Positions 1 through 6,069 of a DNA stretch of 6,069 nt are shown here, piece by piece. Position numbers and translations under genes: made by a program. Position 1 is the stretch's first letter, and each line of letters opens with the position of its first letter. The stretch is from Alistipes sp. GTDB lineage: Bacteria; Bacteroidota; Bacteroidia; Bacteroidales; Rikenellaceae. The DNA is taken from assembly GCA_017391435.1 (NCBI GenBank), contig JAFOYS010000195.1, positions 1-6,069 on the forward strand, in the 5' to 3' direction. Below the pieces are notes generated by a model. That model did not search any database and had not been told where the DNA came from. It saw nothing but the letters and a program-made list of their open reading frames with translations.

Positions 1-174
1 CGCAGTATGGCCCCCCTGTTCGTACTCTACGCCCCACTGCTCAAGGCGTGAACGGTAGAGAGCGGGGATAGTCCCTGCGTCGGTCAAAAATACATCGTAT
101 CCCATCTTCTTGGCAAGAATTGCGCTGCCATATCCGCTAATACCTCCTCCGAGCACTACTATACGCTTTGCCAT
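1..174 (-). CDS. murD: UDP-N-acetylmuramoylalanine--D-glutamate ligase MurD, N-terminal fragment (cut by window edge)
   Basis: Only the first 58 codons are in the window; the gene continues past base 1. MurD is the cytoplasmic ATP-dependent ligase that adds D-glutamate to UDP-MurNAc-L-Ala. The visible part begins MAKRIVVLGGGISGYGSAIL, a Rossmann-type beta strand followed by a glycine-rich loop (G9, G10, G11, S13, G14, G16), and a second strand ending in an acidic residue (VFLTD, D32), as expected for the UDP-binding N-terminal domain of MurD. The later stretch EYEQGGHT (about residues 50-57) fits the same domain in Bacteroidota MurD. The ATG at 172-174 lies 2 bp after the mraY stop codon, which supports both the start and co-transcription. 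The P-loop ATP site and the C-terminal domain are outside the window, so catalytic integrity cannot be judged. Position directly after mraY is the normal dcw order and excludes other Mur ligases with good confidence. Confidence 0.93.
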   Translation of the reverse strand, partial: MAKRIVVLGGGISGYGSAILAKKMGYDVFLTDAGTIPALYRSRLEQWGVEYEQGGHTA

Positions 175-176
175 AA

Positions 177-1385
177 CTATCGTATTTTAAGGGTTATAAG
201 ACTGATTGCTGCCAGAAGTAGGGAGATGATGATAAATCGCATTGTAATCTTACTCTCAGGGATACCCTGCTTCTGGTAGTGGTGGTGGATAGGTGCCATA
301 AGAAATACTCTGCGCCCCTGACCATACTTGCGCTTTGTATAGGCAAAGTATCGGCGCTGGATAATCACAGAGAGCGCCTCCACAACAAATATAGCACACA
401 TTATCGGCAGTAACAACTCCTTGCGGATGCAGAGTGCAAAGACGGCAATAATGCCACCAATGGCCAGCGAGCCGGTATCTCCCATAAATATCTGCGCAGG
501 GAAGGAGTTGTACCACAGAAAGCCGAGCAGCGCACCAATCATTGCAAGGGCAAAGACAAGCAACTCTCCACTGTCTGGTATAAACATAATGTTGAGGTAG
601 TCGGCATAGACTATATGTCCCGAGAGATATGCCAACACTCCAAGCACCACAACTATAGGTATTGATACTCCTGTCAGCAGTCCATCAATTCCATCTGTAA
701 GATTTGCAGCGTTAGATACGGCCGTAACAATGAGTATCGCCATAAGTACATAGACAATCCACGCAAGGGTCTGGTTGCCAAAGGTGAGGTAGCTGTAGTC
801 AAACTCATTCTCCTTAAAGAATGGAATAGTGGTCTTTGTAGTCTTTACATCCTCAAACTGCTCAATAGTAACTCTATGTGCATCAGCAGATAGCTCTTGG
901 CTACTCTCGCGAACAACAACATCCTCAGAAAAACACATAACAGTACCCACGATAATACCCAGACCAATCTGACCGACAATCTTGAACTTACCCTTCAGAC
1001 CCTCCTTGTTGTGGCGAAAGACCTTGATGTAGTCATCCAAAAAGCCGATAGCTCCGCACCAAATTGTAGAGACAATCATCAGCAGTATGTAGATATTGTC
1101 CAGTCGCGCAAACAGTACAATAGGGATAAGTATTGCCATAAGGATTAGTATACCGCCCATTGTCGGAGTACCCTTCTTCTGAAGCTGACCCTCAAGACCC
1201 AGGTCGCGAATCTCCTCGCCAATCTGCATTCTCTGCAACTTGCGGATAATAGTCTTGCCAAAGAATATCACAATCAGCATTGCGATAATAAATGACGCCA
1301 CACCTCGGAATGTAATATACTGAAACATTCCTGAACCAGGCAGGTCGTAAACTTTGTCGATATATTTAAAAAGGTTGTATAGCAT
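177..1385 (-). CDS. mraY: Phospho-N-acetylmuramoyl-pentapeptide-transferase MraY
   Basis: MraY (402 aa) is the integral membrane enzyme that transfers phospho-MurNAc-pentapeptide from UDP to undecaprenyl phosphate, making lipid I. About ten hydrophobic segments can be read (roughly residues 27-43, 74-93, 98-115, 135-152, 205-227, 239-258, 275-292, 305-320, 324-341, 382-399), matching the known fold. Family motifs are intact: GTPTMGG near 72-78, the Asp pair D117-D118 in [16 protein letters not shown] with D231 and D234, the MGDTGS motif with D303, and the MAPIHHH loop with H367-H369. The protein is about 40 residues longer than E. coli MraY; most of the excess is a hydrophilic stretch at about 153-187 between segments four and five, predicted periplasmic, just before IPFFK. 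The ATG start gives the N-terminus [10 protein letters not shown] with a following [11 protein letters not shown] stretch typical of Bacteroidota MraY. It starts 14 bp after the murE stop and ends 2 bp before murD. Confidence 0.97.
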   Translation of the reverse strand: MLYNLFKYIDKVYDLPGSGMFQYITFRGVASFIIAMLIVIFFGKTIIRKLQRMQIGEEIRDLGLEGQLQKKGTPTMGGILILMAILIPIVLFARLDNIYILLMIVSTIWCGAIGFLDDYIKVFRHNKEGLKGKFKIVGQIGLGIIVGTVMCFSEDVVVRESSQELSADAHRVTIEQFEDVKTTKTTIPFFKENEFDYSYLTFGNQTLAWIVYVLMAILIVTAVSNAANLTDGIDGLLTGVSIPIVVVLGVLAYLSGHIVYADYLNIMFIPDSGELLVFALAMIGALLGFLWYNSFPAQIFMGDTGSLAIGGIIAVFALCIRKELLLPIMCAIFVVEALSVIIQRRYFAYTKRKYGQGRRVFLMAPIHHHYQKQGIPESKITMRFIIISLLLAAISLITLKIR

Positions 1386-1399
1386 AGAGTCTCTGTAGA

Positions 1400-2857
1400 T
1401 TATCTGTTAAATGTTGAAAACCAATATATTGTGCGTTCTTTGTCGTTGAATGGAAGTCTCTCGTTACCAATTATTTGGTAGCTTTCGTGGCCCTTACCTG
1501 CAACCACGATAATATCCCCGCCGTTGCTGAGCATTATGGCGGTCTTTATTGCGCTGTCGCGGTCAGAGATTTTCAGGTAGTTGTCACCAGCACTGACACC
1601 CTCCTCCATCTGGCGCAGAATCGACTCAGGATCCTCGCTGCGTGGGTTGTCAGAGGTAAAGATTGCTCGGTCGGCATACTTTACAGCTATTGCTGCCATC
1701 TCTGGACGCTTTGTAGTGTCTCGCTCGCCACCACAGCCGCAGATGACAGTTACAGACTGTCCCTTTGTGCGAATCTCACATACGGTCTTGAGCAGATTCT
1801 CAAGCGCGTCGGGCGTGTGGGCGTAGTCTATAATGGCTATTGTGCCATCTTTTGCGCGGACAATATCAAATCTACCATCTACAGGACGGAGCATACTTAA
1901 GTGTACAAGCACCTCGGACTTGTCAAAACCGAGGTTGAGCGCAGCAGCATAAACTGTGAGCAGGTTGTAGGCGTTAAAGCGTCCCAAGAAGCTCACCCAC
2001 ACATCTGTCTCGTCGATTCTCAGCAGCATACCCTCAGCGCTACTCTCCATAATCTTACAACGGTAGTCGGCAAAACTGCGTAGAGAGAGTGTAGCACTCT
2101 TGGCAGCGGTGTTCTGAAGCATTACAAGTCCGTTACGGTCGTCGCTATTGACAATCGCAAAACTATCTTTTGACAACTCGTCAAAGAATATCTTCTTGGC
2201 GCGGATATACTCGGCAAAGGTCTTGTGATAGTCTAAATGGTCGTGAGTAAGGTTTGTAAAGAGCGCCCCGGCAAAGTGTATACCGAAAATACGACGCTGG
2301 ACAATAGCGTGCGAGGAGCACTCCATAAAGCAGTACTCACACCCCTTGTCAACCATCTGTGCAAGCATAGCGTTGAGGCGTATAGCGTCTGGAGTGGTAT
2401 GTGTTGAGTCAATCTTCTCGTCACCAATCTTGTATACCACCGTAGAGATAAGTCCCGCCTGATGACCCATACTGCGAACAAGGTCATAGAGTAGTGTGGC
2501 GATTGTGGTCTTGCCATTTGTGCCTGTCACGCCCACGACCTTCAGCTTGCGACTTGGGTTGCCATAGAAATTCGCGCTGATTAACGCTGTAGCCTTGTCG
2601 CTATCCTCTGTGGTTATGTATGTACATCTCTCTGTATCTAAAGTCTGGGGAAGACGCTTGCATACAACCATTGTAGCACCCTTCTCAACTGCGCTGCTGA
2701 TGTAGTTATGTCCGTCTACAGCACTGCCCTCAATGGCAAAGAAGCAGCTGCGGCTACCTACACTTCGCGAGTCAAGAGTAAGATGCTCTACACAGCGATC
2801 TGTAGCACCGTGTACTGCCGTATACTCTACCCCTTTTAGTAGTTCGTTTATTGTCAT
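1400..2857 (-). CDS. murE: UDP-N-acetylmuramoyl-L-alanyl-D-glutamate--2,6-diaminopimelate ligase MurE
   Basis: MurE (485 aa, full length for the family) is the cytoplasmic ATP-dependent ligase adding the third stem-peptide residue to UDP-MurNAc-L-Ala-D-Glu. The N-terminal UDP-binding domain includes LTLDSRSV (26-33). The central ATPase domain has the P-loop VTGTNGKTT (110-118), the HTTPD motif (153-157), [11 protein letters not shown] (179-189), and [19 protein letters not shown] (204-222), in which K221 aligns with the carbamoylated lysine of E. coli MurE. The C-terminal domain begins near VDGRFD (326-331), followed by [10 protein letters not shown] (343-352). It holds DNPR at 403-406, the motif seen in meso-diaminopimelate-adding enzymes, and GKGHESYQ at 454-461, where E458 corresponds to the residue that contacts diaminopimelate in E. 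coli. Lysine-adding MurE enzymes lack the DNPR arginine, so specificity for meso-DAP is inferred. The ATG start lies 10 bp after the ftsI stop, with no clear Shine-Dalgarno sequence. No truncation or missing motif is seen. Confidence 0.97.
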   Translation of the reverse strand: MTINELLKGVEYTAVHGATDRCVEHLTLDSRSVGSRSCFFAIEGSAVDGHNYISSAVEKGATMVVCKRLPQTLDTERCTYITTEDSDKATALISANFYGNPSRKLKVVGVTGTNGKTTIATLLYDLVRSMGHQAGLISTVVYKIGDEKIDSTHTTPDAIRLNAMLAQMVDKGCEYCFMECSSHAIVQRRIFGIHFAGALFTNLTHDHLDYHKTFAEYIRAKKIFFDELSKDSFAIVNSDDRNGLVMLQNTAAKSATLSLRSFADYRCKIMESSAEGMLLRIDETDVWVSFLGRFNAYNLLTVYAAALNLGFDKSEVLVHLSMLRPVDGRFDIVRAKDGTIAIIDYAHTPDALENLLKTVCEIRTKGQSVTVICGCGGERDTTKRPEMAAIAVKYADRAIFTSDNPRSEDPESILRQMEEGVSAGDNYLKISDRDSAIKTAIMLSNGGDIIVVAGKGHESYQIIGNERLPFNDKERTIYWFSTFNR

Positions 2858-2867
2858 AGTTTACAAT

Positions 2868-5129
2868 TTATTCTAATCGTATCTTAATTCTATCGCCCTG
2901 ATGCAATGCAGTGCCAGCCCCAATACTCTGGTAGACAACCTTACCACTTCCAGAGAAGCTGACCTTAAGGCCCCTGTCCTCAAGCAGATAGAGCGCATCT
3001 GACAGACCCATACCCATTACATCTGGCACTACACGCTTCTCTGCCGTAGTCGAGCGAATGGTGATACTGTTTATGCCTGTCCTTGTTGTGCCCCAGCCCG
3101 TAGGTGAGGTATATGCTGTAGCCAAATCAAAGCGGCTCGCTACATTGCCTATATGCTCAATATTTCCACCCTTAACATCTATCGGCAACTGCTTTACATC
3201 GCCAACCATAAGCCTCTGCGCCCACTGCTCCTCACGGTTGTAGAGGTATGTAGCAATGCGCTTCTGCACCGGTCCTGCCACTGTTGCACCGAAGATTGAG
3301 CCTTTGCCCTTCTTCTTGTAGATTGCGGTAATAAAGGTGTACCGAGGGTTGTCTGCCGGTAGGTATGTGACCATAGAGCCTAAGTGATAGCCCTCCTTAT
3401 AGCCTACACCCTTGGCAGATGTTGCTGTACCGGTCTTTGCACCTACGCGGAAAGGCACCTGCTCCTCAGAGAAGAAACCCTCTGCCGTTCCGGTAAGAGC
3501 CACCTGCTCCAGATACTCACGCACAAGGGCAAGGGTCTGTGGTGTACAGATCTGCTCTGAGAGCACCTTTACAGGCACCTCTACGGCATCTTTTCCCTTG
3601 CGCTCAAAGGCCTTGATAAGGCGCGGAGCGACCATCTTACCGTTGTTTGCAACGGCATTGTATAGCGTTAGGGTCTGCATAGGTGTAATCTCAAGACCAT
3701 ATCCGTAACTGAGCAGTCCGAGTGTAGACCCATACCACTTGTCCGTTCCTGGCTTTGGTAGAAAGACCCTATTTGGATCTTGTTCAAGCTCTGTAAGGGC
3801 TGGATGGCGGTCAAGATAGAGGCTACACAGTGCACTATAGTACTCAGTCTCGCGACCCTTGAACTTGTCTATCACTGCCTTAAGAAAGTATACATTTGCA
3901 GACTCTGCAAAGGCGGTCTTAAGGTCAATCTTAGGATTTTTGCGAGTACCAATAGGGTGGGAGTCTGCCACCTCGTTATATTTTCCAACCTTAACCTTTT
4001 TGCCATAGCCAGAGTTGTACTGCTTCTCTGGCGAGAGGTGTGCCTTGTCAAGCAGTATGATTGTTGTGGCCAACTTCATCGTTGAGCCTGGCTCCATACG
4101 CTGACCAACGGCATAGTTTATACCCTCTGTATACTCGCCCTTTGAGTTTTTGCGTAGGTTGACCATTGCAAGTATATCTCCTGTGGCGCACTCCATAACC
4201 ACCGTTGTACCCCACATTCCATCCTGCTCCTTAAGACTCTGCCTTAGCGCGCGGTCGGCCACATCTTGAAGCTCAATGTCAAGGGTTGTGACAATATCCG
4301 CTCCATCTATAGCGGCAACGGTCTTTATAGTGTCGTTCTCTATCTTTGCCCTAAAGTTTGGCGCCATATACTGCTTGTACATCTTGCCATCAATGCCCTT
4401 GAGGCTATCGCGATAGGCATACTCAATACCATAAGGCCTCTCAACATTTGTTCTGCCGATGACTCTTCGTGCAAGGTTGTCGTGTGGATATGTACGGATA
4501 AACTTTACCGAGTCGCGGATAACCTGACCCATAGAGCCGTTGAGTATTGGGTAGTTGCTAATCTCGTCCCACTGGTTGGCATCAACATCAGAGAAGAGAT
4601 ATGTTGTGGTGTGGCTTCGCTTGATTTTGTAGAGTGTGACGGTATCTAACCCCTTTTTGCTATTGAAGAGCTTGCCAAATAGCGAGCGGTTATCCTTAAC
4701 CTCAAAACCTATAGAGTCGCGACGGAAGACTCGCTTGCGAATCTGTTGCATTGTATCTGCATACCAGCGTGCGTTTTGCTCCCCAAAGTATGCAGATAGA
4801 AGTTTGCTCAGCGTATCTGTCTGCTCAGCAAAGCGCTCCTCATTGTCAAAGCCGTGACCACCCATATCAAATGAGATCTTCATTCGCTCTACTGTTGTTG
4901 CAAGAACAGAGCGGTCGCGGGCAAGTATGCGACCATCCTTAGCATAGATAGGGTGTACAGATATCAGGTTTTTGTGTACTCGGGTAGACTGATTTGCAAC
5001 CTCTGTGTCGTAGAACTGTATGTATATAAGGCGAGCAAATAGGCCGGTAACTATCAGTATTACCACCCATTTGATAACATTGAGCCTGCTGTGCATCTGG
5101 CTCTGCCACCTCTTATTGAGCTCCTCCAT
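2868..5129 (-). CDS. ftsI: Division-specific penicillin-binding protein (FtsI/PBP3-type D,D-transpeptidase) with C-terminal PASTA domain
   Basis: This 753-aa class B penicillin-binding protein cross-links septal peptidoglycan on the periplasmic face of the inner membrane. A short cytoplasmic N-terminus precedes one membrane anchor (about 19-39, WVVILIVTGLFARLIYIQF). The pedestal (PBP dimer) domain spans about 55-280 and includes KDGRILARDRSVLATTV (64-80) and GIEYAYRDSLKGIDG (234-248). The transpeptidase domain (about 305-630) has all three active-site motifs: SxxK as STMK (349-352, nucleophile S349), SxN as SAN (410-412), and KTGT (565-568). A linker (about 640-698) leads to a single PASTA domain (about 699-753: VVPDVMGMGLSDALYLLEDRG onward) ending at RLE. 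The protein is clearly longer than E. coli FtsI (588 aa), partly because of the linker and PASTA tail, which are usual in Bacteroidota. It starts 3 bp after the ftsL stop and ends 10 bp before murE. The PASTA tail also resembles SpoVD/PBP2x proteins of Firmicutes, but position between ftsL and murE favours the division role. Confidence 0.95.
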   Translation of the reverse strand: MEELNKRWQSQMHSRLNVIKWVVILIVTGLFARLIYIQFYDTEVANQSTRVHKNLISVHPIYAKDGRILARDRSVLATTVERMKISFDMGGHGFDNEERFAEQTDTLSKLLSAYFGEQNARWYADTMQQIRKRVFRRDSIGFEVKDNRSLFGKLFNSKKGLDTVTLYKIKRSHTTTYLFSDVDANQWDEISNYPILNGSMGQVIRDSVKFIRTYPHDNLARRVIGRTNVERPYGIEYAYRDSLKGIDGKMYKQYMAPNFRAKIENDTIKTVAAIDGADIVTTLDIELQDVADRALRQSLKEQDGMWGTTVVMECATGDILAMVNLRKNSKGEYTEGINYAVGQRMEPGSTMKLATTIILLDKAHLSPEKQYNSGYGKKVKVGKYNEVADSHPIGTRKNPKIDLKTAFAESANVYFLKAVIDKFKGRETEYYSALCSLYLDRHPALTELEQDPNRVFLPKPGTDKWYGSTLGLLSYGYGLEITPMQTLTLYNAVANNGKMVAPRLIKAFERKGKDAVEVPVKVLSEQICTPQTLALVREYLEQVALTGTAEGFFSEEQVPFRVGAKTGTATSAKGVGYKEGYHLGSMVTYLPADNPRYTFITAIYKKKGKGSIFGATVAGPVQKRIATYLYNREEQWAQRLMVGDVKQLPIDVKGGNIEHIGNVASRFDLATAYTSPTGWGTTRTGINSITIRSTTAEKRVVPDVMGMGLSDALYLLEDRGLKVSFSGSGKVVYQSIGAGTALHQGDRIKIRLE

Positions 5130-5132
5130 ACT

Positions 5133-5570
5133 CTACTTCTCTTTGATAATTGTCATCGGCTCATAGCAGTCTGTAAGGGTAATGCCTCGCTGTTCAAGAG
5201 CCTTTACTATAGAGGAGTGTGTTGTAGCCTTGATTCTCTGCTCCTCAGTCCTCACGGCACGCTCTGAGAGCAACCTCACACGCTCTGAGAGTTGGTTTAC
5301 GCGAATCTCCATATGCAGAGACGAGAAGAGTGTGATGATATTTATCAACAGCAACACAGCTATATAGGCAAGGTAGTCATAGCCCTTTGATACGCTTGGG
5401 TTGAGGATAACCTCGCCTGTAAATAGGCTGCGTATAAAGTGCCATATGCCTACAAGCGCTCGCTTGAGCTTTGCGGGCATAGTAATTACCACCTGATCCA
5501 ACTCAGAACTGCTCTTTGGATCGGGTGTGCTAATAGGTGTGCTCTCTATTTTATCATCTATCTGGCTCAT
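5133..5570 (-). CDS. ftsL: FtsL-like divisome membrane protein (Bacteroidota type)
   Basis: This is a 145-aa small bitopic membrane protein. A polar, proline- and serine-rich N-terminal tail (1-30) is followed by a basic amphipathic stretch (about 32-50, PAKLKRALVGIWHFIRSLF), a single membrane segment (about 65-84, YDYLAYIAVLLLINIITLFS), and a periplasmic heptad-like region (about 86-115, HMEIRVNQLSERVRLLSERA) that could form a coiled coil. The C-terminal part reads EQRGITLTDCYEP. Size, topology and position between rsmH and ftsI fit FtsL, which acts with FtsB and FtsQ to recruit and activate FtsW-FtsI. Sequence similarity to proteobacterial FtsL is not obvious, so the name rests on topology and synteny with the divergent FtsL-like family of Bacteroidota. 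The frame is open upstream to 5666, but the ATG at 5568-5570 is chosen because it overlaps the rsmH TGA as ATGA, a common coupling arrangement, and the extra 32 residues would only re-read rsmH coding sequence. The stop lies 3 bp before ftsI. Confidence 0.8.
   Translation of the reverse strand: MSQIDDKIESTPISTPDPKSSSELDQVVITMPAKLKRALVGIWHFIRSLFTGEVILNPSVSKGYDYLAYIAVLLLINIITLFSSLHMEIRVNQLSERVRLLSERAVRTEEQRIKATTHSSIVKALEQRGITLTDCYEPMTIIKEK
5567..5570 (-). other. ATGA stop/start overlap coupling rsmH to ftsL
   Basis: The minus strand reads ATGA here: ATG (5570-5568) begins the FtsL-like gene and TGA (5569-5567) ends rsmH. Such 4-bp overlaps commonly support translational re-initiation. The overlap decides the ftsL start, because the alternative in-frame start at 5666 lies wholly inside rsmH. 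The bases just before the ATG (AGAGAAGTT) give only a weak purine-rich stretch and no clear Shine-Dalgarno sequence. Confidence 0.8.
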
Positions 5571-6069
5571 AACTTCTCTGCTACTCTCATCTTTGCCGAG
5601 CGGGAGCGAGGGTTGGCCTCTATCTCCTCGGCTGTTGGAACTATAGCCTTGCGAGATACTACACAAAATGGAGTGGTGCTTCTGCCAAAGAAGTCCTTCT
5701 CTATCTTGCCCTCACTATTTCCGCTGCGGATAAAGTTCTTTACAATTCTATCCTCAAGCGAGTGGTACGAGATGACAACAAGTCGACCCCCAGGTTTAAG
5801 AATCTTCAGACTCTGCTCAAGAGCCATCTTCAGTGCCTCCATCTCGCCATTAACCTCTATGCGAAGGGCCTGAAAGAGTTTTGTAAGGAACTTTGACTCG
5901 TCCTTCTTTGGTGTGCAAGGTGCTACGGCGGCCACAAGCTCGGCAGTTGTTGTAATAGGCTTTACTGCCCTTGCGCGAGCTATGCAGGCGGCAATCTTCC
6001 AAGTGGTCTCTAACTCACCATACTGTGAGAATATTGTGGCAAGCTGCTCCTCTGTGCGATTGTTCACAA
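5567..6069 (-). CDS. rsmH: 16S rRNA (cytosine(1402)-N(4))-methyltransferase RsmH, C-terminal part (5' end outside window)
   Basis: RsmH (MraW) methylates N4 of cytosine 1402 in 16S rRNA, at the ribosomal P site, using S-adenosylmethionine. About 166 residues of a family usually near 300 aa are visible, so the 5' half with the main SAM-binding glycine motif lies beyond base 6069. Hallmarks in the visible part, counted from the first complete codon at 6065-6067, are YGELETTWKIAACIARAR (16-33), FQALRIEVNGE (65-75), PGGRLVVISYHSLEDRIVKN (92-111), TTPFCVVSRKAIVPT (131-145) and the C-terminal signature NPRSRSAKMRVAE (152-164). The GTG at 6065-6067 could be read as a start but is almost certainly an internal valine, because the family continues upstream. 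The TGA stop overlaps the next gene's ATG by 4 bp. The gene is normally second in the Bacteroidota dcw cluster after mraZ, which would lie just outside the window. Confidence 0.95.
   Translation of the reverse strand, partial: VNNRTEEQLATIFSQYGELETTWKIAACIARARAVKPITTTAELVAAVAPCTPKKDESKFLTKLFQALRIEVNGEMEALKMALEQSLKILKPGGRLVVISYHSLEDRIVKNFIRSGNSEGKIEKDFFGRSTTPFCVVSRKAIVPTAEEIEANPRSRSAKMRVAEKL

Noticed and set aside
1386..1394. Small palindrome AGAGTCTCT in the murE-mraY gap, considered as a hairpin or operator.
   Set aside because: Four-base arms around one base cannot form a stable hairpin, and a match this short is expected by chance. No T-tract follows, so it is not a terminator.
1475..1900. 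Plus-strand open frame of 141 codons opposite murE.
   Set aside because: It lies antisense to conserved MurE coding sequence, resembles no family I know, and has no sign of its own start context. It is a shadow of codon bias.
2233..2517. Minus-strand open frame of 94 codons overlapping murE in another frame.
   Set aside because: It covers the MurE ATPase core in a shifted frame, its composition is unlike a folded protein, and murE is unbroken.
3412..3708. Plus-strand open frame of 98 codons opposite the FtsI KTG region.
   Set aside because: It is antisense to the essential transpeptidase core, with no supporting motif or independent signal.
4266..4649. Plus-strand open frame of 127 codons opposite ftsI.
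   Set aside because: It is antisense to the conserved pedestal region of FtsI and has no family resemblance.
5571..5666. Extension of the ftsL frame upstream to an ATG at 5666 (32 extra residues).
   Set aside because: The extra codons lie fully inside rsmH, encode a low-complexity Ser/Gly/Arg-rich stretch as expected from a shifted frame of the conserved RsmH C-terminus, and the ATGA start at 5570 is the natural choice.
5439..5873. Plus-strand open frame of 144 codons opposite rsmH and ftsL.
   Set aside because: It is antisense to two real genes, spans their junction, and has no recognisable motif.
6065..6067. GTG as the start codon of rsmH.
   Set aside because: A 166-aa RsmH would lack the SAM-binding core. 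The reading frame is simply cut by the window edge, and the GTG encodes an internal valine.

Overview
This window is an interior slice of a division and cell wall (dcw) gene cluster. All six genes lie on the minus strand, so transcription runs from high to low coordinates: rsmH (3' part only), an FtsL-like protein, ftsI with a C-terminal PASTA domain, murE, mraY, and the first 58 codons of murD. The genes are packed tightly: a 4-bp ATGA overlap, then gaps of 3, 10, 14 and 2 bp. No internal promoter, terminator, RNA gene, repeat, mobile element or CRISPR array is visible, and no stretch without a gene exceeds 14 bp.

Several traits point to Bacteroidota, probably order Bacteroidales (gut-type lineages such as Rikenellaceae/Alistipes are plausible, but this is a guess). 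MraY has an extra periplasmic segment ending in a [11 protein letters not shown] stretch. The division transpeptidase carries a single C-terminal PASTA domain. FtsL is a divergent form with a long N-terminal tail. There are no clear Shine-Dalgarno sequences before most starts. The gene order is also the usual one for the phylum.

The genes act together in septal peptidoglycan synthesis. RsmH methylates 16S rRNA and is conventionally the head of this operon. FtsL and FtsI belong to the divisome, with FtsI cross-linking septal peptidoglycan. MurD adds D-Glu and MurE adds the third residue (meso-diaminopimelate, judging from a DNPR motif) to the cytoplasmic UDP-MurNAc-peptide precursor. MraY transfers the finished phospho-MurNAc-pentapeptide to undecaprenyl phosphate to make lipid I.

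I found no new system here. The points worth a second look are modest: the MraY periplasmic insert, the PASTA-tailed FtsI in a presumed Gram-negative, the divergent FtsL and its start site, and the MurE substrate motif.
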